Below are positions 7,427 to 15,077 of a stretch of 19,000 bases of DNA, piece by piece; within the stretch, counting starts at the first letter, position 1, and every line of letters begins with the position of its first letter. Source of the stretch: an uncultured Lachnospiraceae bacterium (GTDB taxonomy: Bacteria > Bacillota > Clostridia > Lachnospirales > Lachnospiraceae); NCBI GenBank assembly GCA_910577445.1, contig CAJTMZ010000075.1:1667-20666 (forward strand), given 5' to 3'. The notes under the pieces are model-generated. The model did no database searches, was not told the origin of the DNA, and saw only the letters and a list, made by a program, of their open reading frames with translations. Position numbers and translations under genes: made by a program.

Positions 7427-8286
7427 GGCCGCCTCCTTTGATACCACAATATACACACGGTTGCCAGAACAATGGGCAGCGCCGTCAGCACCGAAGCCAC
7501 CGCCAGCCTTGCATAATTGAGATTTTCAAAATTGTTGTTCAGAAAATGCTGCAAAAGATAAATGCTTTCGTGGGGATATTTCCCGCCCAGCAAAAAAGCC
7601 TCGCGGTAGGATTTAAAACTGTTCATCACTCCCAGCACCGCGGAAAAAGAAAGGGACGGCGCGAGCAAAGGCAGCGTAATGCCAAAAAGCTTCTGGCGGC
7701 GGTTCGCCCCCTCTATAGCCGCAGTGTCATACAGCTCCTCCGGAATCAGAGAAAGGCCCGCCAGAAGCAGAACCGTGATATAGCCGCAGTTTTTCCACAG
7801 ATAAAGCGCCAGAAGAACCCAGAAAGCCCTGGAACTTTCCAGCGCCGGAGCGGGTATCAGCCATTCCACCACCATAACGATACTGGCAATCGGCAGAACA
7901 AGGGGCAGCAGAATCGTGTTGCCGCACAGGCGGCTCCCGGGCAGCGCGGCATGTATCAGCAGCGCAAGCAAAAGCCCCAGCACAAGCAGCGCCGGCACCC
8001 CAAGCGCCAGGAATTTCACAGTATTGCCTGCCGCCAGCCGGAAAGACTCAGACGCCAGCACTTTTATATAGTTTTCGGCTCCGACAAAGCGCGCCTGCCC
8101 GCCGCCAAGTCCGAAAGAATAGCCCACCACCATGCAAAAGGGCAGTGCGAAAAACAAAACCGTACCGGCCAGAATCGGCAAAAACAAAGCGCCGCCCACA
8201 AGCCGTCTGCGCTTATGCAAAGATAGCTGTCTGTTTTGTTTCCCCTTATTCATCCAGATAGGACCACTCCTTTTCAATTCCGGCAT
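7423..8286 (-). CDS. Sugar ABC transporter permease (MalF-type)
   Basis: A 287-residue permease: positively charged N-terminus, a first hydrophobic segment about 31-57, further segments to the end, and an EAA loop at about 188-210 (DTAAIEGANRRQKLF then ITLPLLAP). Two starts are possible. The ATG at 8286 has GGAGG (8293-8297) with 6-base spacing but overlaps the upstream SBP gene by 41 bases. The ATG at 8253 overlaps it by only 8 bases but its AAAAGGAG site is 13 bases away. I favour 8286 on ribosome-site grounds. Its 3' end overlaps the next permease by 4 bases. Confidence 0.9.
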   Translation of the reverse strand: MPELKRSGPIWMNKGKQNRQLSLHKRRRLVGGALFLPILAGTVLFFALPFCMVVGYSFGLGGGQARFVGAENYIKVLASESFRLAAGNTVKFLALGVPALLVLGLLLALLIHAALPGSRLCGNTILLPLVLPIASIVMVVEWLIPAPALESSRAFWVLLALYLWKNCGYITVLLLAGLSLIPEELYDTAAIEGANRRQKLFGITLPLLAPSLSFSAVLGVMNSFKSYREAFLLGGKYPHESIYLLQHFLNNNFENLNYARLAVASVLTALPIVLATVCILWYQRRRP

Positions 8287-9598
8287 AACACGCCTCCCAG
8301 CTCGTCTCTCCGCTTAAATAGGGCTCTGCCAGCAGATAAAGTCTACCGTCGTAACGTCCCGCCAGACGGCACACGTCCAACCGTTCTTCCATATTCTGTA
8401 AATCCGTTTTCAGAACCCCGCTAATCTCGCCCGGCTGCACCGGCTGCACCGAAAGCTGCTCCAGCATTTTCGCCGCGCAGCCCCGCCGCACCGGCCAGCT
8501 TGTGCCGCCGCAGATGAAATTGGCCGCGCTCCCGCTGCTTTCCAAAACGCCGCTGCCCTGGACCGTATCGCCCAACAGGAACAAAAGCAGTTCCGCGGCT
8601 GCCCCGGTATTCTTACAGCCTGCGGAAACCGCGGCGGTGATACAGGGCGTCATCGTCAGACCGCCCTTCTCGTTCGGAATCGGCAAAAGCCTTGCCGTTT
8701 GGCCGCCATCCTCCAAAGCCCGCAGGGAATATCCCGTATCAAGAGCGGCTCCCGCCAGAATCACCGCGCCTTCCTGAAGACACATATCCGTATTGACCGC
8801 GGCAAAAAAATCATCCTCAGAGCCGTCATAGTCGGCCAGAACCAGCCTGGCCTGCTCCAGCGTATCCAGCCATGCGGGCGTATCCAGCCGGATTTTCGCC
8901 TCCTGCACGGAAACCGGGGACTCTGACGGCGCGTTCATCAAAAGCGACGGAAGCGAAACATTCAGATAAGGCCGCGTTTCTTTCGGCAGAGACAATAACT
9001 CCTCCACATACCCGTCCGTTCCCGCCATAGCTGCCGCTTCGTCAAAATCGCTGTCTGCAAGGCCGTCCGCCGTCGCAATCATTGCGGGACAGGTGTAGCT
9101 CAGCGGCAGAATATACGGCTTCCCTTCATATATTCCGGCCTCCTGCAACGGCGCAACATATGCCTTGCCGTCAAACTCCGAATGTTCAAACAGGAAATCC
9201 AAATCGTGAAAAACGCCTCCCATAATCTGTCGCTCCAGATTCGGGAACAGCATATAGCTGTCGTAGTCCTCCGACGGCCGGTTGAAGAAAAGGTAAATAT
9301 CCGCGCCCTCTCCTCCCATCAGCTCCGTGCGGGTCCTCGCCAGCGCGGCGGCACGCTCCTCAGTCATCGCACTATCCTGCGTATTGACCGGCGGAAGATA
9401 AACCACCTCCAGCGCGGTCCCCGGGTGGCTCCTTTGAAACTCCGCCAGAATCGGCCCCAAATACATTTCACTTAAACCGTTTCCGTCCGCACAGACGGTA
9501 AGCTTTCCTCCTGACGTATCCCGGACGCCGCATCCGCCGGCCAGCCCGGCCAGCAGCATGACAAGCATCATACATAAAAAACGTCTCTGTTTTCTCAT
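8246..9598 (-). CDS. Extracellular solute-binding lipoprotein of the ABC importer
   Basis: A 450-residue lipoprotein SBP. The signal MRKQRRF plus hydrophobic core ends at Cys23 (LAGGC). The mature part has features of family 1 binding proteins: GKLTVCADGNG, then YLGPILAEFQRSHPG, then GADIYLFFNR, and a C-terminal helical lobe. An open frame runs to a GTG at 9625, but that has no ribosome site, and the ATG at 9610 directly abuts GGAGGG. The ATG at 9598, with GGAGGG about 12-13 bases upstream, gives a clean signal peptide, so I chose it. It follows an LRR lipoprotein and precedes the two permeases, so it is the likely transport SBP of this importer. Ligand unknown. Confidence 0.88.
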   Translation of the reverse strand: MRKQRRFLCMMLVMLLAGLAGGCGVRDTSGGKLTVCADGNGLSEMYLGPILAEFQRSHPGTALEVVYLPPVNTQDSAMTEERAAALARTRTELMGGEGADIYLFFNRPSEDYDSYMLFPNLERQIMGGVFHDLDFLFEHSEFDGKAYVAPLQEAGIYEGKPYILPLSYTCPAMIATADGLADSDFDEAAAMAGTDGYVEELLSLPKETRPYLNVSLPSLLMNAPSESPVSVQEAKIRLDTPAWLDTLEQARLVLADYDGSEDDFFAAVNTDMCLQEGAVILAGAALDTGYSLRALEDGGQTARLLPIPNEKGGLTMTPCITAAVSAGCKNTGAAAELLLFLLGDTVQGSGVLESSGSAANFICGGTSWPVRRGCAAKMLEQLSVQPVQPGEISGVLKTDLQNMEERLDVCRLAGRYDGRLYLLAEPYLSGETSWEACYAGIEKEWSYLDE

Positions 9599-9621
9599 AG
9601 CAATATTCATCCCTCCGAAAA

Positions 9622-10674
9622 TCACATGGTATGGAGCGTCTTAAGCGACGGCAAAGCCTCTATAATCTCCTCTCTGGAATACTCGCCCGTCAGTTCGGTA
9701 GATATCAGTCCCAGATACCGAAGCTGCTTAAGCGGGCGCAAATCGTCAAGGGTGATTCCCGTCGTATTTCCCCGGCTTGTCACAATCGTAAGGAAATCGA
9801 GCTGCCCGACCTCTCCAATAGGGCTTCCGTCTACTTCGTCGCCAATGCTTAAATACAGTTTTCTCAGCTTAGGAAGCTGCGGCAGGAAAGAGAGCGTTTC
9901 CGGGTCCCACAACAGCAGCAGTTCCAGCTCCTTCATCTGCGCAAGCACCTCCGCATTCCAGCTTATTTCTCCGCCCGCCTCCAGTAAAATCAGCCGGTCC
10001 GCCGCCGGAAGCAGAAAGCTTCCGTCCGTAACTTTACTCCAGTCCGTATAGCCCCCGCCTCCGATTGTAAACCCCTTAAGCGCCGGAAGCGCCGCCAGTT
10101 CGTCCATTCTCTCCTCCGCAGCGGATGAGCCATGAAACGCAATCATTTCAAGCTGTGGCAAACTCTGAAGAGGCTCTAAGGAGGGCAGTTCAATGGCACC
10201 AAACTCAACCCACTGCAGATTGCTGCAAAGCGCGAAGTCTTCAAGGGACGCCGGCTGCTTCGTCGGCCAGTAATGCCATTCTCCTCCCGATTCCTTTGGA
10301 ATCGTTCCGTCAAGCATCTGCAAATCGGACCAGTATTTGTCGTAACGCCAGTATATCCCGTGAATTTTCTGCAGCTCGCTTCGCAGAACCTCCCCTTCTT
10401 TCTTTCCGAGTATGTTCCGCAGCATCTCTTCTGTAACCGAATCTTTAAAGGAAACCGGCCCGTCCTCAAAGACAACGCCGCTTTCCTTTAGCTGCTCCTC
10501 GCTCAGTCCCGTCCCCCCGAATCCCTCAAATTCAGCGGAAACCGTCCTCTTCGGCTCCTTAGTCTTTCCCTGTTCCTTTTCCTGTTCCCCGGTTTTTACA
10601 GCTTTGCCGCATCCGGAAAGCAACAACAATACGGCGAAAGCTATCGCTGTCCGCCGTATCCTGAAACCACGCAT
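9622..10674 (-). CDS. Leucine-rich-repeat lipoprotein
   Basis: A 350-residue surface lipoprotein. The signal ends in the lipobox LLSGC with Cys22, followed by a Lys/Glu-rich tether (about 23-45). Residues about 145-350 contain irregular leucine-rich repeats (for example LQWVEFGAIELPSLEPLQ, LPQLEMIAFHG, LPKLRKLYLSIGD, LKQLRYLGLI, LPSLKTLHT). Such repeats usually bind proteins or glycans. The ATG at 10674 was chosen over an upstream in-frame extension because GGGGG lies 7 bases before it and the signal peptide then begins cleanly (MRGFRIRR). It is the first gene of the importer and sensor cluster, behind a clear promoter. An LRR lipoprotein leading an ABC importer operon is uncommon; it may capture ligand at the surface, but that is inference. 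Confidence 0.85.
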   Translation of the reverse strand: MRGFRIRRTAIAFAVLLLLSGCGKAVKTGEQEKEQGKTKEPKRTVSAEFEGFGGTGLSEEQLKESGVVFEDGPVSFKDSVTEEMLRNILGKKEGEVLRSELQKIHGIYWRYDKYWSDLQMLDGTIPKESGGEWHYWPTKQPASLEDFALCSNLQWVEFGAIELPSLEPLQSLPQLEMIAFHGSSAAEERMDELAALPALKGFTIGGGGYTDWSKVTDGSFLLPAADRLILLEAGGEISWNAEVLAQMKELELLLLWDPETLSFLPQLPKLRKLYLSIGDEVDGSPIGEVGQLDFLTIVTSRGNTTGITLDDLRPLKQLRYLGLISTELTGEYSREEIIEALPSLKTLHTM

Positions 10675-10720
10675 AGCGCCACCCCCTTTGTCATAATAAA
10701 TACGCTTTTGTCTGTTATTT

Positions 10721-10750
10721 ATTATAACATCCGGGCGCCCTGTGCGTCTA
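10721..10750 (-). promoter_or_regulatory. Promoter of the eight-gene importer/sensor cluster
   Basis: The minus strand has TGT followed by TATAAT, an extended -10 (TATAAT at 10721-10726, TG at 10728-10729). A weak -35-like TAGACG lies at 10745-10750, 18 bases upstream. It sits about 50 bases before the LRR lipoprotein start. No strong terminator is visible between the phosphohexomutase stop and this promoter, so some read-through from upstream is possible. Confidence 0.6.
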
Positions 10751-10785
10751 TCATTTCCAAACCACAAAAATTGATTTTCCCAGCC

Positions 10786-12201
10786 TTATCCGTTCAGCTT
10801 AAGGAACCGCTCGTAGATTCCGCAGACATTGGCGGCGTCCTTGGGGCTTGGCATCTCGCAGAAAATCCGAAGCAGGGGCTCTGTCCCCGAGAACCGTGCA
10901 ATCACCCAGCCGCCGTTTTTAAAGTAAACCTTGGAACCATCCAGATAGCTCACCTTCTCCGTCTCAAAGGGAAGGGACGGCAGCTTTTTATCCGTCAGCA
11001 AAAGCTTTTGGATTTCCGCCTTTCTTTCCTCGTTGAACCGGTAGTCCCGCTCCTCCATGGCGATTAATCCGTATTTCGATTCAATATCCGCTATGATTTC
11101 CGAAAGCCTTTTGCCGGAAGAGGCAATCATTTCCACCAGAAGCATGGCGGCGTAGATTCCGTCTTTTCCCCGGATATGACCCCTTACCGTAAGGCCGCCG
11201 GAGGACTCCCCGCCGATAACGGCGTCCGTCTCGTTCATCTTTGCGGAAATATGTTTAAAGCCCACCGGAACCTCGTAGCATTTTTCCCCGAAGTCCTCGG
11301 CTACCCGGTCCAGCACATGGGTAGTGCAGATATTGCGTACCACAGGCCCGGCCCAGCCCTTGAACTTTTTCAGGTAATAGTACAAAAGCACCAGTATCTC
11401 ATTGGGATGCAAAAACCGTCCCGTATCGTCGATAATCCCCAGCCTGTCCGCATCCCCGTCGGTGGCGATTCCGATGTCATAGCCCTTGTCCGTCACATAG
11501 GTCTGAAGCATGTGGAGGGTTGCCACTGTGGGCGCCGGGAGACGCCCGCCGAACAGAGTGTCATGCCTGTCGTGAATCACCTCCACCTCGCAGCGGGCGG
11601 TCTGGAGGAGGGTCCGCAGAGAGGTTTCCGATACCCCGTACATGGGGTCCAGTACCACCTTAAGCCCTCTCTCCCTTATGGTTTCCATGTCGATGACGTC
11701 TATCAGGTTGTCCAGATATTCGTTCAGGGGATAAATTTCCCGAATCAGCCCCTGCTCCTTTGCCTTGTCGTACTCCATCTCAGGCACAGGAAGCGCCACC
11801 CCGGCGATATAGGTTTCTATCTCTTTTGTCTGAATCTCGTCGGCGTCCCGCCCGCCTTCCGTGAACACCTTGATTCCATTGTAGATTGCCGGATTATGAC
11901 TTGCCGTCACCATCATTCCGTAAGAAAAACCGTGCTTTTCCACGTAATACATCACCAGAGGGGTAGGCGAGGACTTGTTAATCAAATGCGCCTGTACCCC
12001 TTCCGCCGCAAAGACAACGGCTGCCCACTGCATGGCTTCCTTAGACAGAAAACGCCTGTCATAGCCCATAACGATTCCGTGCCCGCAGACACCCTCGTCT
12101 TTCATCTTCTCACACAACGCCTTTGCCAGTATCTGTATATTCTGTTTTGTAAATCCGTCTCCGATTACGGCCCGCCAGCCGCCCGTGCCAAACTGAATCA
12201 T
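10786..12201 (-). CDS. Phosphohexomutase (phosphoglucomutase/phosphomannomutase family)
   Basis: A 471-residue alpha-D-phosphohexomutase, which interconverts hexose-1-P and hexose-6-P in the cytoplasm. All four family signatures are present: catalytic serine loop TASHNP with Ser101, Mg-binding DGDADR (248-253), sugar loop GGESSGG (330-336) and phosphate-binding RFSGTEP (436-442). The ATG follows an AAAAGGGGG ribosome site. It lies 73 bases behind the GH94 phosphorylase gene on the same strand, which would supply its hexose-1-phosphate. If that enzyme is a chitobiose phosphorylase, GlcNAc-1-P would be the substrate; otherwise Glc-1-P. The sequence does not settle which sugar. Confidence 0.94.
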   Translation of the reverse strand: MIQFGTGGWRAVIGDGFTKQNIQILAKALCEKMKDEGVCGHGIVMGYDRRFLSKEAMQWAAVVFAAEGVQAHLINKSSPTPLVMYYVEKHGFSYGMMVTASHNPAIYNGIKVFTEGGRDADEIQTKEIETYIAGVALPVPEMEYDKAKEQGLIREIYPLNEYLDNLIDVIDMETIRERGLKVVLDPMYGVSETSLRTLLQTARCEVEVIHDRHDTLFGGRLPAPTVATLHMLQTYVTDKGYDIGIATDGDADRLGIIDDTGRFLHPNEILVLLYYYLKKFKGWAGPVVRNICTTHVLDRVAEDFGEKCYEVPVGFKHISAKMNETDAVIGGESSGGLTVRGHIRGKDGIYAAMLLVEMIASSGKRLSEIIADIESKYGLIAMEERDYRFNEERKAEIQKLLLTDKKLPSLPFETEKVSYLDGSKVYFKNGGWVIARFSGTEPLLRIFCEMPSPKDAANVCGIYERFLKLNG

Positions 12202-12274
12202 TTTTACCCCCTTTTCCGCGCTGCTTTTCCGCGCAGATTCTTTTTCACAGACATTGCCCCCTCAGGGCGTCCTA

Positions 12275-14665
12275 TCACGGACAAAGAATAGCTTTCACCT
12301 CATGGACGCTTCCCGGCTCCCCGGCCGGAATTTTGCTCACTTCTTTACCGTCCAGATGAATTTGTACTTTTCCTTTCATTATCCCCGCCGGATTTTCCAC
12401 ATGGATATGGTATACTGCCCCCCGCCAGATTCTCGTTAAGTCAAACTCTTTCCAGTCGGAAGGAATACAGGGGTCTACTTCCAGAGCATCAAACCCGGGA
12501 CGGATACCCAGCATATAGCGGGTGGCGGAAAAATACGCCCAGCCCCCGGAGCCTGTCATAAAAGGATGATGAGCCTGCCCGAATCTGCTGTGCTCCTTTC
12601 CGCTGATAAACTGGCAGTAAGAATAAGGCTCCGCCTCCCGGATTTCAATGATATCGTTCTGATTATAAGGACAGAGGGCGTCGTAGTATTTCATGGCCAC
12701 ATCGCCCCTTCCAAGCAGACATTCCGCCGCCCACACCCAGGGATTGGGATGGGAAAAGATGGAGGAATTTTCCTTAAGCCCCGGATAAACCTTGGTGATA
12801 AAGCCAATATCCGGGTCCGGCTTTGTGTAGGCCGGCGTGTTCAGTAAAAGGCCATAGGGCGTATAAAGATACTTTTCGATAGCCTCCATCGCCTTTAAGG
12901 CACGTTCTCCCTTTGCCGCGCCGGAGAGCACCGCCCAGGCGTTGGATTCCAGATGAACCCGGCCCTCTTTATCCTCAAAGGTTCCTATCTTTCTGCCCTT
13001 TTTCGTGATGCCCCGGATGTACCACTCCTTATCCCAAAGCACCTCGTCGCAGGTCCGCCGCACCTTCTCCGCCACAGCCTCATAGCAGACGGCGTCCTCC
13101 TCTTTTCCAAGATACCGCGCCAGCCCGATAAAATTATCCAGCGCCCAGTAATGCAGAAAGCTGACCATGGCGCTTTCCCCGCCTCCAAGATTTAAACAGT
13201 CGTTCCAGTCCGCCCGCAGTCCCTTGCAGATTCCGTTTTCCCCTACCTGCTTTTCGGAAAAGTCCAGAATTGCTTTCAGGTGTTCGTAAACCGTGGCGCT
13301 GCCGCCGTCCGCATAGGGCATGACCTTTTCCGCAAAATCAAACTCTCCCGTTTCTTTGATATATTCCGCCACAGCCGGAACCAGCCACAGCGCGTCGTCC
13401 GCGCAGGCGTCCTCCGGGCCGTGGATTCTGTCCTTTTCCGCTACGGGAATTACCGTGGGCGATTTGAAGCCGTCGCCTTTTTTCTCCTCCTCAAACCACG
13501 CCGGGTCAAAGAGATGCAGACCGTAGCCCTCCGATACCAGCCCGTTTAAAAGCTGCTCGATTCTCTCCCGGCACTTTCCCGGATTGGAGTGCGGAATGGT
13601 CATGGCGTCCTGAGCGGTATCCCGGTAGCCAAGTCCTGTCCGTCCCCCTACCTCGATAAAAGAGGCGAATCTGGAAAACATCACGTTAATTTCCGACTGG
13701 TACAGCGTCCATATGTTGATAAGGGTATTCATCCCCTGATTGGGCGTCTTTATCTGAAGCTTACCGCACTTGTCCTCCCAGTAGGCACGAAGCGCATTAA
13801 AAGCCCTGTCCACGTTGTCAAAATTGCTGAACTTCTCCCGCACGGGAACCGCCGCCGCCCGGTTTCCTTCTCCCAGCATATAGACAAGACGCACCGTCTC
13901 CCCCGGCTGTAACGTCACGTTTTTCTGCAAAGCGCCACAGTGATTGCCGCCCTTCTCAAAACTTCCGCCGCACACGCCCTCTGTCACCGCCCTGGGATTG
14001 CTTTCCGTGTGATAACGCCCCAGGAAATTGTCTCTCATACAGTCAAAACCGTCAGGCTCAAAGCTGGCGGTAAAGTACTGATAACCGTCGGGCTCATAAA
14101 AAAGGTCTTCCTCAATAATGCCGTCCGCATAGGAGCTTCCGGCGCTGTACAGACTCATCTGGAAATTCTGGTTATCCACCGCGATGGAATGAAATGAAAA
14201 TTCCAGATAGGAAAACAGGCTTAAATCGCGCGCCCCATCCCCCTCGTTTGTCACCGTCACATCCCACAAAAGTACATTCTCCCCTATAGGTACAAACATG
14301 GTCTGGGTGGCGGACAGACCACTGCAGCGGCATTCATAGGAGGTATAGGACATGCCGTGACGGCAGATATATTGCGCCTCGTCAAAAGATTTCGCCACCG
14401 GCTGCCAGGAAATGCTGAAATAATCCCCATTGCCGTTATCCCTGATATAAATATAATAACCCGGCCTGTCCATCGGGACGCTGTTTCCACGAAAACGGCT
14501 GATGCGGTGGTATTCCGGGCTTTTGTAGAAGGAATACCCGCCCGCGGTGTGGTTGATGACCGCGGCAAAATCCTCCACCCCCAGATAGTTGGTCCAGGAG
14601 GTGGGAATATCCAGCCTGTCAATAACATATTCCCGTTTTTTGTCGTCAAAATATCCGTATCTCAT
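12275..14665 (-). CDS. GH94 disaccharide phosphorylase, chitobiose phosphorylase-like
   Basis: A 796-residue inverting phosphorylase: disaccharide plus phosphate gives alpha-sugar-1-phosphate plus free sugar. The N-terminal beta-sandwich begins MRYGYFDDKKREYVI and the (alpha/alpha)6 barrel follows. Catalytic acid Asp489 sits in GLRADWNDCLNLGGGES. The segment SRFASFIEVGGRTGLGYRDTAQD (about 331-353) and HLESNAWAVLSG (571-582) are almost those I recall for Vibrio N,N'-diacetylchitobiose phosphorylase (801 residues), while cellobiose phosphorylases have GIGRGMGFRDSNQD-type sequence in the first segment. Substrate is still uncertain: diacetylchitobiose first, laminaribiose or another beta-disaccharide as alternatives. 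Its product would feed the phosphohexomutase gene behind it. The ribosome site GGGGGA lies inside a long inverted repeat. Confidence 0.92.
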   Translation of the reverse strand: MRYGYFDDKKREYVIDRLDIPTSWTNYLGVEDFAAVINHTAGGYSFYKSPEYHRISRFRGNSVPMDRPGYYIYIRDNGNGDYFSISWQPVAKSFDEAQYICRHGMSYTSYECRCSGLSATQTMFVPIGENVLLWDVTVTNEGDGARDLSLFSYLEFSFHSIAVDNQNFQMSLYSAGSSYADGIIEEDLFYEPDGYQYFTASFEPDGFDCMRDNFLGRYHTESNPRAVTEGVCGGSFEKGGNHCGALQKNVTLQPGETVRLVYMLGEGNRAAAVPVREKFSNFDNVDRAFNALRAYWEDKCGKLQIKTPNQGMNTLINIWTLYQSEINVMFSRFASFIEVGGRTGLGYRDTAQDAMTIPHSNPGKCRERIEQLLNGLVSEGYGLHLFDPAWFEEEKKGDGFKSPTVIPVAEKDRIHGPEDACADDALWLVPAVAEYIKETGEFDFAEKVMPYADGGSATVYEHLKAILDFSEKQVGENGICKGLRADWNDCLNLGGGESAMVSFLHYWALDNFIGLARYLGKEEDAVCYEAVAEKVRRTCDEVLWDKEWYIRGITKKGRKIGTFEDKEGRVHLESNAWAVLSGAAKGERALKAMEAIEKYLYTPYGLLLNTPAYTKPDPDIGFITKVYPGLKENSSIFSHPNPWVWAAECLLGRGDVAMKYYDALCPYNQNDIIEIREAEPYSYCQFISGKEHSRFGQAHHPFMTGSGGWAYFSATRYMLGIRPGFDALEVDPCIPSDWKEFDLTRIWRGAVYHIHVENPAGIMKGKVQIHLDGKEVSKIPAGEPGSVHEVKAILCP

Positions 14666-14672
14666 AGTGAAT

Positions 14673-14716
14673 CCCCCGTATTTTATAATAGATAGGTTTA
14701 TTATAAAATACGGGGG
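14673..14716. promoter_or_regulatory. Perfect 18-bp inverted repeat covering the GH94 ribosome-binding site
   Basis: Left arm CCCCCGTATTTTATAATA (14673-14690) and right arm TATTATAAAATACGGGGG (14699-14716) are exactly complementary, separated by 8 bases. In the GH94 mRNA the 3' arm ends in GGGGG, which is the Shine-Dalgarno 8 bases before the ATG, so the hairpin would hide it. No T-tract follows on either strand, so it is not a terminator. Either an operator for a repressor or a translation-controlling RNA switch is possible. A TATAAT at 14719-14724 just upstream may be the -10 of the promoter. Confidence 0.75.
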
Positions 14717-14810
14717 TCATTATAGAAACTGTCATTTGTGTTAAAATTTGTTTTTATTTGTGGCCTTTGAACAGAGAAACGGATATCGCAATCCGTCCTT
14801 CCCCTCATCT

Positions 14811-14851
14811 GTGACTTTGTCACTGACCCCCATCCTCTTTTCCTGTATACT
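14811..14851 (+). promoter_or_regulatory. Promoter and palindrome before the ferredoxin gene
   Basis: A -35-like CTGACC (14823-14828), 17-base spacer, and -10 TATACT (14846-14851), about 30 bases before the ferredoxin start. GTGACTTTGTCAC (14811-14823) is a perfect inverted repeat with a 3-base centre touching the -35. It resembles a Crp/Fnr-family operator (TGTGA and TCAC halves), though the spacing is one base short of the E. coli Crp consensus. A Crp/Fnr-type gene faces this operon, making it the obvious candidate regulator. Confidence 0.55.
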
Positions 14852-14879
14852 GAGCAAAAAAATACAAAGGAGTTTTATC

Positions 14880-15077
14880 ATGGCAAAAAGAAAGGCTGTC
14901 GTCAATCTTCAGGAATGCGTCGCCTGCGGATGCTGCATAAAAGTGTGTCCCAGAAGCGCAATCACCGTCCCAAAAGGAATTTACGCGCAAATCAACAAAG
15001 ATTTATGCGTGGGATGCGGCATGTGCGCAAAGGAATGCCCTGCGAGCGTTATTACACTGGAGGTGACAGAGCAATGA
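14880..15077 (+). CDS. 2[4Fe-4S] ferredoxin-type protein
   Basis: A 65-residue small electron carrier with two full cluster motifs, CxxCxxCxxxCP at C13-C23 and C43-C53. Each motif binds one [4Fe-4S] cluster. It is about the length of clostridial ferredoxins but starts with a basic MAKRKAVVN. AAAGGAG lies just before the ATG. Its stop overlaps the start of the NapH-like membrane protein (ATGA), so the two are translationally coupled and probably work together in electron transfer. The extra C18 next to C19 is not needed for the motif. Confidence 0.95.
   Translation: MAKRKAVVNLQECVACGCCIKVCPRSAITVPKGIYAQINKDLCVGCGMCAKECPASVITLEVTEQ

Noticed and set aside
9626..10051. Plus-strand 141-residue open frame (Ser-rich)
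   Set aside because: It is a shadow of the LRR lipoprotein on the opposite strand; composition and lack of motifs argue against coding.
11176..12291. Plus-strand 371-residue open frame
   Set aside because: It is antisense to the phosphohexomutase, which has all family motifs; no ribosome site or recognisable domain is present in the antisense frame.
14679..14712. Bidirectional transcription terminator in the GH94 palindrome
   Set aside because: Neither arm is followed by a run of T, and the position directly at the ribosome site argues against it.
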